54,501 nucleotides of DNA from Candidatus Methylomirabilota bacterium. Its GTDB lineage: Bacteria; Methylomirabilota; Methylomirabilia; Rokubacteriales; CSP1-6. The notes under the pieces were generated by a model. It made no database searches. It worked only from the letters and a program-made list of their open reading frames with translations, and was not told where the DNA came from. The DNA lies in NCBI GenBank assembly GCA_035936835.1, contig DASYVT010000205.1:1-54501 (forward strand). The letters run 5' to 3'. The first letter of the stretch is position 1. Every line of letters begins with the position of its first letter. Made by a program: the position numbers and the translations under genes. This document shows positions 42,105 through 51,024 of the stretch, piece by piece.

Positions 42105-43011
42105 CCGCCCACGCGAGGAGCCCGAGCGCCCCGAGCAGCAGCGCGGCGCCGGCCCACCCGACGGCGCCCAGGCGCTCGCCGAAGAGCAGGACACCGAGCG
42201 CCGCCGCGGTCAACGGCTCCAGCAGGGTTGCGATGCCCGCGGTCGTGACCGTCACGCGGCGGAGCCCCGCGCCGAAGACCACGTAGGCCGCGGCCGTCGG
42301 GACGACGCCCAGGTACAGGAGCAGCGGCCAGCCCGCGGCAAGCTGCGCCGGCGCGCCGCGCTCCAGCACGAGCACGGGAGTCAGCAGGAGGGCGGCCAGC
42401 GTGAATGTCAGCGCGGCGAGCGGCAGTGGCGCGATGCGGGCGAGAAGCCCCTTGGCGATCACCGCGTACACGGCGTAAGATAACCCGGCGCCGAGCGCGG
42501 CGAACGCACCCGCAGCGAAGGTGCCCGCGGTGAACCCGCCCGCGGTGAACCCGGAAGCCGCGGCGCCGTCCGCGCGCGGGCCGGCCAGGACCATGGCGGT
42601 GCCCGCGATGGACAGCAGCAGCGCCGCGAGCGTGGCCGGGCTCGGGCGCTCCTTCAGGGTGAGCGCCGCGCCGGCCGCGATCATGAGCGGTGCTGAGCAG
42701 ATGGCGAGCAGCGCCGTCAGCGCCACGCCCGTGCGCGGCACGGCCCAGAAGTAGCACACTTGATACGCGGCCATGGCGGCGCCGAGGAGCGCGGCCTTCG
42801 CCCAATCGCGCGGCTGCCATTCGCCGCGCGCGGTAGTCCCGGGCGGTACGAGCGCGATTGCGAGGAGAAGGCAGGGCGCGGCGCCGGCCATGCGGGCCCA
42901 GCCGACCAGGAGCGGGCTCGGTGTCCCCTCCCTTGCCAGCAGGGCCATCACGGAGCCCGTGGTGCCCCACGACACCGCGGCCAGGCAGACGAGGACGAAA
43001 CCGAGCAGCAT
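42070..43011 (-). CDS. EamA/DMT-family transporter
   Basis: 313 aa from ATG 43011, ten hydrophobic segments in two EamA halves (start VCLAAVSWGTTGSVMALLAR; second half GLSYAVYAVIAKGLLARI). Such 10-TMS proteins export or import amino acids, nucleotide sugars or metabolites. Between the halves is a short tandem FTAG/FAAG repeat (near residues 155-170), an expanded loop. TATACT on the minus strand (43021-43026) sits 9 nt before the ATG. The gene is divergent from the dehydrogenase at 43073. Confidence 0.9.
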   Translation of the reverse strand: MLLGFVLVCLAAVSWGTTGSVMALLAREGTPSPLLVGWARMAGAAPCLLLAIALVPPGTTARGEWQPRDWAKAALLGAAMAAYQVCYFWAVPRTGVALTALLAICSAPLMIAAGAALTLKERPSPATLAALLLSIAGTAMVLAGPRADGAAASGFTAGGFTAGTFAAGAFAALGAGLSYAVYAVIAKGLLARIAPLPLAALTFTLAALLLTPVLVLERGAPAQLAAGWPLLLYLGVVPTAAAYVVFGAGLRRVTVTTAGIATLLEPLTAAALGVLLFGERLGAVGWAGAALLLGALGLLAWAGSDSPSSDRPS

Positions 43012-43020
43012 TGCGCCGGT

Positions 43021-43026
43021 AGTATA
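43021..43026 (-). promoter_or_regulatory. Putative -10 of the EamA gene
   Basis: TATACT on the minus strand, 9 nt before ATG 43011, in the 61-bp divergent gap. A leader of about 2 nt would result. Confidence 0.35.
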
Positions 43027-43072
43027 CGGGAGCGGCAGGCATCGAACTGCGGTCCACACCAGGAGATCTCAC

Positions 43073-43978
43073 ATGACCCGCATCGGCTTCATCGGCGTCG
43101 GCACCATGGGACTGCCCATGGCCACGAACCTCGTCAAGAAGGGCTTCGCGGTCACGGCCTACGACCTCAACCCCGAGGCCGTCAAGGCGGCGGCCTCCGC
43201 GGGCATGACGGCCGCCGCCTCGGCGGCGGAGGCCGTCGCCGGCGCCGACCTCGTGATCACGATGCTGCCCTCCTCGCCCCACGTCGAGGCCGCCTACGGG
43301 GACGACGGCGGCGTCATCAACGCGGCGCGCAAGGGCACGCTCTGCGTGGACATGTCCACGATCGACCCGGCTGCCTCGCGCCGCGTCGCCGCTGCGGCGG
43401 GCGAGCGCGGCATCCGCTTCATCGACGCGCCGGTCTCCGGCGGCACGCCGCGCGCCACGGACGGCACGCTTGCCATCATGGTGGGCGGCTCGCCGGAGGA
43501 TTTCAAGGCGGCGCTGCCGGCGCTGCAGGCCATGGGCGCCAACGTGATCCACGTCGGCCCCGTCGGCAGCGGCGAGGTCGCCAAGCTCTGCAACAACCTT
43601 ATCGCCGGCGTGGCTGCCGTGGCGGTGAGCGAGGCCTTTCGCATCGCCGAGGGCTTCGGCGTGGACTTGAAGGTTGTGACCGAGGTCATCTCGAAGTCAT
43701 CGGGCAACACGTGGCTGATGGAGCAGATGCATCCGGTGCCGGGCATCGTGGCGCGCGCCGCTTCGACCAACGGCTACGCGCCCGGCTTCATGACCGACCT
43801 CATGTGCAAGGACGTCGGGCTCGCGGTGGACGCGGCGCGCAACCTGCGCATCCCGCTCTTCGTGGCTCCCGCGGCCCAGCAGGTCTACCGCCTGGCATCC
43901 TCTCACGGCCTCGGCCGCAAGGATTTCACCAGCGTCTTCACCTTCCTCAAGCCGTCGTCCGACCAGGCGCCGGTGTAG
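43073..43978 (+). CDS. Beta-hydroxyacid dehydrogenase, 3-hydroxyisobutyrate dehydrogenase-like
   Basis: 301 aa, AGGAGAT upstream of ATG 43073. It has the NAD-binding GFIGVGTMGLPMATNL, substrate loop DAPVSGGTPRA and catalytic Lys in GSGEVAKLCNN, followed by the helical C-terminal domain. It oxidises 3-hydroxyisobutyrate or similar acids in valine-type degradation; tartronate semialdehyde reductase is the alternative. A second relative is at 51725. Confidence 0.92.
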   Translation: MTRIGFIGVGTMGLPMATNLVKKGFAVTAYDLNPEAVKAAASAGMTAAASAAEAVAGADLVITMLPSSPHVEAAYGDDGGVINAARKGTLCVDMSTIDPAASRRVAAAAGERGIRFIDAPVSGGTPRATDGTLAIMVGGSPEDFKAALPALQAMGANVIHVGPVGSGEVAKLCNNLIAGVAAVAVSEAFRIAEGFGVDLKVVTEVISKSSGNTWLMEQMHPVPGIVARAASTNGYAPGFMTDLMCKDVGLAVDAARNLRIPLFVAPAAQQVYRLASSHGLGRKDFTSVFTFLKPSSDQAPV

Positions 43979-43987
43979 GGGCGGCCC

Positions 43988-46963
43988 ATGAGCCGGCGCC
44001 GCACGATCTGGCTGGTCGTCGCCGCGGTCCTGCTGGTGCTGGGCGGCGCCTTCCTCTGGGCGCTGCCCGAGCTGATCCGCCGCCAGGCTGTGACGCAGAT
44101 CCCCAAGATTACGGGCCGCGCCGCGAGCATCGGGGACATCGACCTCAACCTCTTCACCGGCCGGCTCGTCGTCAAGAACTTCCGGCTGGCCGAGCGGGAC
44201 CCGCAGAAGGCCTTCGTCGAGTTCGAGCGTCTCGAGGCGCGATGGTCCTGGCCGTCGCTCCTGGCGGCGCACATACGCCTCAAAGATGTCACACTGGTCT
44301 CGCCCACGGTGCAGCTCGCCCGCACGGGTCCGCGCGAGTTCAACTTCTCCGACCTTCTCGGCCTGATCCCGCCTGCCGATCCCAAGGCCAAGCCGTCGCG
44401 GTGGAAGTTCACCATGGAGCGGCTCGGCCTCGTCTTGGGGAGCATCGTCATCCGCGACGAGGCCGTCTCGCCGCCCGCGACGTGGCGCATTCAGGGGCTG
44501 ACCATCGAGGCGGGCGATCTGACCACGCGCGCTGGGCAGCCGGCAGGCCGTCTGGCCATAAAATCCAAGGTCGGCGACTCGCCATTCGAGCTGAGCTCGA
44601 ACGAGATCCGCCTGGCTCCGGGCGCGGTGTCGCTGGGGCTCGGGATCAAGAATTTCGACCTGACCCAGGTCCTGCCCTATGTGCCGCCTACTGCTCCGGC
44701 CGGCCCCTACGGCGGCCGCCTCGGCTTCAATATCAAAATCGGCATCGAGCGCGGGGCGGAAGGTGTCACGCGGGCGGTGGTGTCGGGGGACATGAGCCTC
44801 GATGACCTGCAGCTGATCCGCCCCGGGGGCAAGGCGCCGTTCATGACGGTGCCGCACCTGGGCCTGCGCCTCAAGGAGGCCGATCTCATCTCCCGCCTCA
44901 TCGTCGTGTCCGACGTGGAGATCGTGGGACTGAAGGGGCAGGCGCTGCGCGACAAGAGCGGCGTCATCGATCTGCTCCAGGCCGCCGCGACCCCGCCGGC
45001 TGCCGCGGGCGCTCAGCCGCCCGCGGCGGCCCGGCCCGCGCCACCGGCCCCCCCGGCGCCGCAGGCTCCCCCGGCGCCGCAGGCTCCGCCAGCGCCGCAG
45101 GCTCCGGATGACAGGACCGGGCCGGCCTTCAAATTCCTGCTCGAGAAGCTGGCGCTCAGCAAGGGGACGCTCACCTTCGTCGACGAGATGGTGTCGCCGC
45201 CCGCGACGTTGGCGCTCAGCGACCTCACGCTCTCGCTTGAGAGTGTGGCCTGGCCCGTGGTCGGCCCCGCCAAGCTCTCGGTTGGCGCCGGGCTGCCCGG
45301 CAGCGGGCGGGTGGAGATGAGGGGCTCGCTGATTCCGCAACCGCTGGACATGACCTGGACCATGTCCGTGCGTGATGCGCCGATCGAGCCCTATCAATCC
45401 TACATGCCGGTACCGGCCCGCTTTTCGGGCCGCTACAACGGCGACAGCAAGAACCGCGTCGCGCTCAAGGGCGGGAAGATGATCCTGACGTCGACCGGCA
45501 CCAGCTGGGCGGATAAGTTCGAGGCGCGATTCCCGGGCGCCGAGCGCCCCTCGCTCACGATCGAGCGGATGGAGCTTGTCAGCATCGACCTCGACTGGCC
45601 GAATCGCGCGAAGGTTGCCAAGGCGGGCTTCCGGCAGCTGCAGGCCGAGATCGAGCGCGGCAAGGACGGCCGCCTCGACATCGTGAAGCTGTTCGGTGGC
45701 CCGCCGGCGCCGGCCGGGGGAGCCGCTCCCGCCCAGACGGCGCCCGCGCCGTCCGCGGCTGACCCAGCACCGACGCTTGGCCCAGCGCCGGCTCCCAAGC
45801 CCAAGGGACTGCTCGACACGATGGAATTCCAATTCGGCGAGATTCGTCTCGAAGAGGGCGGCGTGCGCTTCCTCGACCGGTCGACAGAGCCTGCCTTCTC
45901 CGAGGACCTCTCGAACATGGATCTCCAGGTGACGGGGTTGGGGAACAAGCCCGACCAGCGCGCGAAGCTCGTTTTCACGAGCCTGATCGGCGCTGATGGG
46001 AAGCTGGACATCCGGGGCGATCTGGGCGCCATCGGGGCTCCGCTCTATCTGGACCTGGTCGGAGAGATCCGCGACCTCAAGCTCCCGATCGTCAACCCGT
46101 ACTCCGACCAGACTATGGCATGGCTGATCCAGCAGGGGAACCTCAAGTACAAGTTCAACCTCAAAATCGAGAACGACCAGATCACCGCCATGAACGAGGT
46201 TCTCGTGGAGAAGCTCCGCGTGGCCAAGTCGAGCCGGCCCGACGACAACGTCAAGGCGCGGCTCGGGCTGCCGCTCGGTCTCATCGTCGCGCTCATCAAG
46301 GACGGCAACGGCAACATCGCGGTGAAGGTCCCGGTCTCCGGCTCGCTCAAGGATCCCAAGTTCGACCTGTCCGAGACCATCTGGTCCGCCATCAAGAACG
46401 TCCTCGTCAACGTGCTGGCCTCGCCATTTCGGCTGATCGGGCGGCTCTTTTCGAGCGAGGACAAGATCGAGGAGCCGAAGGTCAACCCCGTCACCTTCCC
46501 GGCGGGCAGCGCCGTGCTCGCGCCGTCGATGGAGCAGCACCTCCTGCGAGTGGCCGATTTCATGCGACAGACGCCCTATATCGCGCTGACCCTGCACCCG
46601 GTGGTGGTGCCGGGCGACCTCGACGCGATCAAGGCCGAAGCCGTGGCGGCCAAGGTCCAGCAGTTCGCGAAGGAGCGCGGCATCGCCGAGCAGGTGATGG
46701 CCATCCGCGGCTACTTCGCCGTCCGGCTGCCGAGCGAGAAGCTGCCGACGACGCCCGATGCCCAGCTGGCGCTCCTGCGGGACCGCGAGCCCGTACCGGA
46801 GGCCAAGGTCAAGGAGCTCGAGGATAAACGGCTCGCCGTGACGAAAGAGCGCCTGGTCAAGAAGGAGGGCATCCAGGAGAAGCGGCTGCCGGGGGGCGCG
46901 GCCAAGAGGTCCGCCACCGGTGAGGGCGGCGTCGAGTTCGCCATCGGCGAGGGCGAGGAGTAA
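43988..46963 (+). CDS. AsmA-like DUF748 envelope protein
   Basis: 991 aa. One N-terminal helix (7-30) anchors a very long beta-rich chain with DUF748 signatures (LPELIRRQAVTQIPKITGR start; repeated IVIRDEAVSPPAT and LTFVDEMVSPPAT). DUF748 belongs to the AsmA/TamB group of bridge-like envelope proteins linked to lipid transport and outer-membrane assembly. A Pro/Ala linker at about residues 340-375 contains three PAPQAP units. Near the C-terminus, FPAGSAVLAPSMEQHLLRVA resembles an OmpA-like peptidoglycan-binding segment. It starts 9 bp after the dehydrogenase gene. Confidence 0.88.
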   Translation: MSRRRTIWLVVAAVLLVLGGAFLWALPELIRRQAVTQIPKITGRAASIGDIDLNLFTGRLVVKNFRLAERDPQKAFVEFERLEARWSWPSLLAAHIRLKDVTLVSPTVQLARTGPREFNFSDLLGLIPPADPKAKPSRWKFTMERLGLVLGSIVIRDEAVSPPATWRIQGLTIEAGDLTTRAGQPAGRLAIKSKVGDSPFELSSNEIRLAPGAVSLGLGIKNFDLTQVLPYVPPTAPAGPYGGRLGFNIKIGIERGAEGVTRAVVSGDMSLDDLQLIRPGGKAPFMTVPHLGLRLKEADLISRLIVVSDVEIVGLKGQALRDKSGVIDLLQAAATPPAAAGAQPPAAARPAPPAPPAPQAPPAPQAPPAPQAPDDRTGPAFKFLLEKLALSKGTLTFVDEMVSPPATLALSDLTLSLESVAWPVVGPAKLSVGAGLPGSGRVEMRGSLIPQPLDMTWTMSVRDAPIEPYQSYMPVPARFSGRYNGDSKNRVALKGGKMILTSTGTSWADKFEARFPGAERPSLTIERMELVSIDLDWPNRAKVAKAGFRQLQAEIERGKDGRLDIVKLFGGPPAPAGGAAPAQTAPAPSAADPAPTLGPAPAPKPKGLLDTMEFQFGEIRLEEGGVRFLDRSTEPAFSEDLSNMDLQVTGLGNKPDQRAKLVFTSLIGADGKLDIRGDLGAIGAPLYLDLVGEIRDLKLPIVNPYSDQTMAWLIQQGNLKYKFNLKIENDQITAMNEVLVEKLRVAKSSRPDDNVKARLGLPLGLIVALIKDGNGNIAVKVPVSGSLKDPKFDLSETIWSAIKNVLVNVLASPFRLIGRLFSSEDKIEEPKVNPVTFPAGSAVLAPSMEQHLLRVADFMRQTPYIALTLHPVVVPGDLDAIKAEAVAAKVQQFAKERGIAEQVMAIRGYFAVRLPSEKLPTTPDAQLALLRDREPVPEAKVKELEDKRLAVTKERLVKKEGIQEKRLPGGAAKRSATGEGGVEFAIGEGEE
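45053..45106 (+). repeat. Three 18-bp tandem repeats encoding PAPQAP
   Basis: Units at 45053-45070, 45071-45088 and 45089-45106 differ by single bases and stay in frame within the DUF748 gene, giving a flexible proline-rich linker. Confidence 0.9.
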
Positions 46964-46969
46964 ATTCTC

Positions 46970-46978
46970 TGCTATAAT
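46970..46978 (+). promoter_or_regulatory. Extended -10 promoter of the aldehyde oxidoreductase operon
   Basis: TGCTATAAT is a perfect extended -10 (TGnTATAAT) in the 23-bp gap between the DUF748 stop and ATG 46987. The hexamer ends 8 nt before the ATG, so the transcript should start within 1-3 nt of it. No -35 match, as is common for extended -10 promoters. Confidence 0.6.
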
Positions 46979-46986
46979 CCCGCGCC

Positions 46987-47460
46987 ATGAGAGTCCTCGC
47001 GCTTCACCCCGACAGGTGCACCGGCTGTCTCCGGTGCGAGCTGGCCTGCTCCTACATGCAGACGGGCACCTACCAGCCGTCCAAGTCCGTGATCCGCGTC
47101 TCGCCCTTCGAGGGTTACACGTCCTACGCTCCCTACACGTGCACGCAGTGCGCGGAGGGTTGGTGCATGACGGCCTGCCCGGTGGGGGCGATCCGGATCA
47201 ACGCCGCGGGCGCCAAGGACGTCGTGGACGACAAGTGTGTCGGCTGCAAGCTGTGCACGATCGCGTGTCCCTACGGGACGATGTTCTACGACCCGGACAC
47301 CACCAAGGCCTACAAGTGCAACCTCTGCGAGGGGCACCCGGCCTGCGCCGAGGCGTGCCCGACGGAGGCGATCACCTTCGTCGAGGGTGAGACGGCGGAC
47401 TGGATCGGCGACTTCGCCGCCGAGCGGACCACCCGCGTCCTGGCCCGCGAGGCCGTGTGA
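46987..47460 (+). CDS. Four-cluster 4Fe-4S ferredoxin subunit of aldehyde oxidoreductase (AorA-like)
   Basis: 157 aa with sixteen cysteines in four groups: C11/14/17/21, C52/55/60/64, C84/87/90/94 and C111/114/120/124, each suited to a [4Fe-4S] cluster. It is the electron-transfer subunit type seen in multisubunit tungsten aldehyde oxidoreductases (AorA) and in HycB/DMSO-reductase-like complexes. Here it would carry electrons between the W-pterin subunit (48800) and the FAD subunit (47460). No visible ribosome site, consistent with a leaderless start. Confidence 0.92.
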   Translation: MRVLALHPDRCTGCLRCELACSYMQTGTYQPSKSVIRVSPFEGYTSYAPYTCTQCAEGWCMTACPVGAIRINAAGAKDVVDDKCVGCKLCTIACPYGTMFYDPDTTKAYKCNLCEGHPACAEACPTEAITFVEGETADWIGDFAAERTTRVLAREAV

Positions 47461-48803
47461 TGGCCCCCCGCCATCTGATCATCGGCGGCGGCACAGCGGG
47501 CCTCAACGCGATCCGGACCATCCGGGAAGAGGACGGCGGCGCCTCCGAGATCACCCTCGTGTCGGCCGAACGCCCCTATTCCCGCATGGTCCTGCCGTAC
47601 TACCTCGGCGCCACCATCGCCGAGTCCCATGTCTACACCGCCACGCCCGCCTCGCTCGCCGCGTGGAAGGTCAAGGCCACGCTCGGCCGCCGCGCCAAGT
47701 CGCTCGATACCGCGGCCCGGAAGCTGACGCTCGACGACGGATCGGCGGTCGAGTACGACGACTGCCTGATCGCGACCGGCTCGCGCGCGGCGCGGCCGCC
47801 CATCCCGGGCGCCGAGGGGCCCGGTGTCCACTCCTTCTGGACGCTCGACGAGGCGCGGGCCGTCATCGCGGGCGTCCAGCCCGGCACGAAGGTCGTCATG
47901 GTCGGCGCAGGCTTCATCTCGTTCACGATCCTGAACGCCATCCTGGCCCGCGGCGCCTCGCTCACCATCGTCGAGGTCGCGCCGCGGATCCTGCCGCGCA
48001 TGGTGGACCCGGCCTGCGCCCGAATCGTCGCCGGCTGGCTCGAGCGCCACGGCGTGACGCTGCGAGTCGGCGCGACGATGACGAAGATCGAGGAATGGAA
48101 GGGCAAGCGGAAGCTCTCCTTTAAGAAGGGCGAGCCGATCTTCGCCGACGTCGTCATCATGGCGACCGGCATCAGGACCAACCTCGAGTGGCTCGAGGGC
48201 TCGGGCATCGAGGTCTCGGCCGAGCCCGGCGGCGGCATCCTCGTGGATGACCATCTGCGCTCGAGCGTCAAGAGCGTGTACGCGGCTGGGGACGTCGCGC
48301 GCGGACCGAACCTGCTCACGGGCACCCTCGAGGTCCACGCGATCGAGCCGACCGCCCAGGAGCATGGACGCGTGGTCGGCGCCAACATGGCAGGCCGCGA
48401 CCTCGCGTACCGCGGCAGCCTCATCATGAACATCGTCGAGGTGTGCCACCTCGACGTCGCCTCCTTCGGCCAGTGGGACGATCCGAAGGCCGACGTCTTC
48501 ACGGCGACGCAGGCCGACCGCTCGCAGTACCGCAAGCTCCTCTTCCGCGGCGGCAAGCTCAACGGCGCCATGATCTGCGGCCCTGCGGCCGAAATCTGGG
48601 CCACGAACGACGTCGGGATGCTCAAGGGCCTCGTCTACTCGGGCGCGGACCTCTCCCGCTGGAAAGTGCACCTGAAGAAAAACCCCTTCGACATCAAGCC
48701 CGCCTACCTCGCGACCCACACGGCCGGGAAGCTTCTGCCGCAGACGGTCCTCGGGCGGGCCTCCCAATCACCCCAGCTTCCCCACTCGGTGATGGTCCAA
48801 TGA
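47460..48803 (+). CDS. FAD/NAD(P)-dependent oxidoreductase subunit (AorC-like)
   Basis: 447 aa from ATG 47460, overlapping the ferredoxin stop; GTG 47457 is an alternative start one codon upstream. Two dinucleotide folds: FAD-binding LIIGGGTAGLNAIRTIRE at the N-terminus and NAD-binding VVMVGAGFISFTILNAI near 145. The second FAD contact is VYAAGDVARG. It belongs to the pyridine-nucleotide-disulfide oxidoreductase class I family without the CxxxxC disulfide. In AorABC-type complexes this subunit passes electrons to NAD(P) or, in reverse, drives acid reduction. Confidence 0.9.
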   Translation: MAPRHLIIGGGTAGLNAIRTIREEDGGASEITLVSAERPYSRMVLPYYLGATIAESHVYTATPASLAAWKVKATLGRRAKSLDTAARKLTLDDGSAVEYDDCLIATGSRAARPPIPGAEGPGVHSFWTLDEARAVIAGVQPGTKVVMVGAGFISFTILNAILARGASLTIVEVAPRILPRMVDPACARIVAGWLERHGVTLRVGATMTKIEEWKGKRKLSFKKGEPIFADVVIMATGIRTNLEWLEGSGIEVSAEPGGGILVDDHLRSSVKSVYAAGDVARGPNLLTGTLEVHAIEPTAQEHGRVVGANMAGRDLAYRGSLIMNIVEVCHLDVASFGQWDDPKADVFTATQADRSQYRKLLFRGGKLNGAMICGPAAEIWATNDVGMLKGLVYSGADLSRWKVHLKKNPFDIKPAYLATHTAGKLLPQTVLGRASQSPQLPHSVMVQ

Positions 48804-50710
48804 GCCCGACAGCGACGGCAAGTCGTCCAGCCAAGAAACCCGCGGCTGTTCCCGCCTCGGTGCCCGGGTATGCGGGCAAGCTCCTGCGGGTCAACCTCTC
48901 GACGGGCAAGATCTGGACAGAGCCCTGGGCTTCGGTTATGCGCGAGTATCTCGGCGGCGTTGGTCTCGGGGCGAAGATCCTCTACGAGGAAGTCGGCCCC
49001 AAGGTCCACTGGGACCATCCGGACAACCGGCTCGTCCTGGCCACGGGACCGCTGGCGGGACTGCCGGTCTGGGGCACGGGCGGGCTGACCGTGGTCACGC
49101 GAGGCGCGCAGACCGACGGCGCGACCTCGACCCAGGCTAACGGCTTCTTCGGCGCCGCGCTCAAGTATTCGGGCTATGACGCGATCGTGGCCCAAGGCCA
49201 GGCCAAGAAGCTCTCCTACCTCTACATCAACGACGACGTCGTGGAGATCCGCGACGCAGCGCACCTCAAGGGCAAGGACACCTGGGAGACCCAGGAAGCG
49301 CTCGAGGCCGAGCACGCGCTCTCGGGGCACCGGCTTTCCGTCTACTCGATCGGCCCCGCCGGCGAGAACCTCGTCCGCTTCGCGGCGATCCAGGGTGACT
49401 ACGGTCACGTCGCCTCCAAGAACGGCTGCGGCGCCGTCATGGGCAAGAAGAAGCTCAAGGCCGTGTGCATCGTGCGCGGCACCAAGGCGCTCACGCCCCA
49501 TGACCCGCGCGGGCTCGTCCAGGCGGCGGACGATATCGCGCATGACCTGAAGACGGATCCGGCGACCTCGACGCTCTACCGATGGGGAACGCTTCCCGGC
49601 GTCTCCAACCTGTACAAGCTGGGCATCCTGCCGATCAAGAATTACACGACGAACCTGACGACGGTGGACATGACGACGTGGGAGCCCGCCAAGCTCCGCG
49701 CGGGCTTCGACCACCGGGGACACCAGTGCAATGCCTGCGGCATGCACCACTGTCACATCCAGGTGATCGGCAAGGGGCCGAAGGCCGGCGAGTTGGTCGA
49801 CGAACCGGAATACGAAGGCTGGTCCGGCGCCGGCTGGCAGATCGGCCTGACCGACAAGGAAGCCATCACCTGGCTCAATACGCGCCTCGACCGCGCCTGC
49901 GTGGACGTCAACGAGTTCGGCTGGGTCTGCGGCTGGGTGATGGAGTGCATGGAGAAGGGCCATCTCACCGAGAAGCAGGTCGGCTTCAAGCTCGCGTGGG
50001 GCGACGTGGACGGCGCGTACCGCCTACTCCAGATGATCAGCCACCGCGAGGGGTTCGGCGACCTGCTGGCGGAGGGCGTCAAGCGCGCGTCCGAAAAGAT
50101 CGGCGGCGAGGCCGCCAAGTGCGCCGTCTACACCAAGAAAGGCGCCTCGCCGCGCGGCCACGACCACCGGGCCCGGTGGGAGGAGATGCTGGACACCTGT
50201 ACCTCCTCTAACGGCACCATGGAGAGCGCGAATGCGACGCACCAGACCGAGATCGGCCTGCCCGGGCGCATCAACCCCTTCAACGGCGAGGAAGTGGCGC
50301 GGATGGTCGGCGGCATCCTAGGGCGGAAGCACTTCGAGGACTCCCTCGGCGGCTGCATCTTCACCTTCCGCACGCGGATCGAGAACCTGGCGCGCGCGCT
50401 CTCGGCCGCGACGGGTTGGACCTACACGCTGGCCGACGCGATGCGGATGGGCCGGCGGACGGCCGCGATCCTGCGGGCCTTCAACCTGCGCTGCGGCATC
50501 GGCACGGATGTCGAGTACCCCTCGGCGCGCTACGGCTCCAGGCCCGTGGACGGCCCGGCGAAAGAGCACAACGTCATGGACCAGTGGGAGCGCATGCGCG
50601 AGGTCTGGTACGAGACGGTCGGCTACGACATCAAGACCGGCAAGCCCACGCGCGAGACGCTCAAGACGCTCGGTCTTGACTCCCTCGCGAAGGATCTGTG
50701 GCGCAAGTAG
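48800..50710 (+). CDS. aor: Aldehyde:ferredoxin oxidoreductase, tungsten-pterin catalytic subunit
   Basis: 636 aa, ATG overlapping the FAD subunit stop. After a 20-residue Ala/Pro tail the AOR family start YAGKLLRVNLSTG appears, then LGGVGLGAKILYEEVGP, GPLAGLPVWGTGGLTVVTRG (pterin-binding domain 1) and the cluster ligands C310, C313, C318 (QCNACGMHHC) and C565 (NLRCGIG). The third spacing is X4 rather than the X3 of archaeal AOR. It oxidises aldehydes to acids or reduces acids at very low potential; BamB-like aromatic substrates are also possible. Together with the two preceding genes it matches the AorABC organisation. Confidence 0.93.
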   Translation: MSPTATASRPAKKPAAVPASVPGYAGKLLRVNLSTGKIWTEPWASVMREYLGGVGLGAKILYEEVGPKVHWDHPDNRLVLATGPLAGLPVWGTGGLTVVTRGAQTDGATSTQANGFFGAALKYSGYDAIVAQGQAKKLSYLYINDDVVEIRDAAHLKGKDTWETQEALEAEHALSGHRLSVYSIGPAGENLVRFAAIQGDYGHVASKNGCGAVMGKKKLKAVCIVRGTKALTPHDPRGLVQAADDIAHDLKTDPATSTLYRWGTLPGVSNLYKLGILPIKNYTTNLTTVDMTTWEPAKLRAGFDHRGHQCNACGMHHCHIQVIGKGPKAGELVDEPEYEGWSGAGWQIGLTDKEAITWLNTRLDRACVDVNEFGWVCGWVMECMEKGHLTEKQVGFKLAWGDVDGAYRLLQMISHREGFGDLLAEGVKRASEKIGGEAAKCAVYTKKGASPRGHDHRARWEEMLDTCTSSNGTMESANATHQTEIGLPGRINPFNGEEVARMVGGILGRKHFEDSLGGCIFTFRTRIENLARALSAATGWTYTLADAMRMGRRTAAILRAFNLRCGIGTDVEYPSARYGSRPVDGPAKEHNVMDQWERMREVWYETVGYDIKTGKPTRETLKTLGLDSLAKDLWRK

Positions 50711-51024
50711 GCTCGACGCCTGCGCTCAGCGTTACCGTGGAGGTCACCACGTGGGTGACGAAGCACGTGGGCGGTGACGGCTCCGGCAGCAAGGTCTTCA
50801 CCGAGACCTTCGCGCCGGGGGAGACAGTGCGGGACGTCCTGCGGCGCTGTTCTGCGCGCTTCCCCGAGCTCGACGCGGCGCTCTGGAGCCCGGACCGCAC
50901 CGAGTTGGGCGAGCATCTCGAGGTCGTGGTCAACGATGCCGTGCTGGGCGTCACGCACGGGCTTGACTCCCCGCTGAAGAACGGCGACCGCATCACGCTG
51001 CTCGGCCAGTTCATGGGCGGCTAG
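50698..51024 (+). CDS. MoaD/ThiS-family sulfur carrier (AorD-like)
   Basis: 108 aa from GTG 50698, overlapping the AOR gene by 13 bp. A beta-grasp protein ending in Gly-Gly (GQFMGG), where a thiocarboxylate forms to supply the dithiolene sulfurs of molybdopterin/tungstopterin. Location directly after the catalytic subunit suggests a dedicated carrier for W-cofactor maturation. The final GG is intact. Confidence 0.88.
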   Translation: MAQVGSTPALSVTVEVTTWVTKHVGGDGSGSKVFTETFAPGETVRDVLRRCSARFPELDAALWSPDRTELGEHLEVVVNDAVLGVTHGLDSPLKNGDRITLLGQFMGG

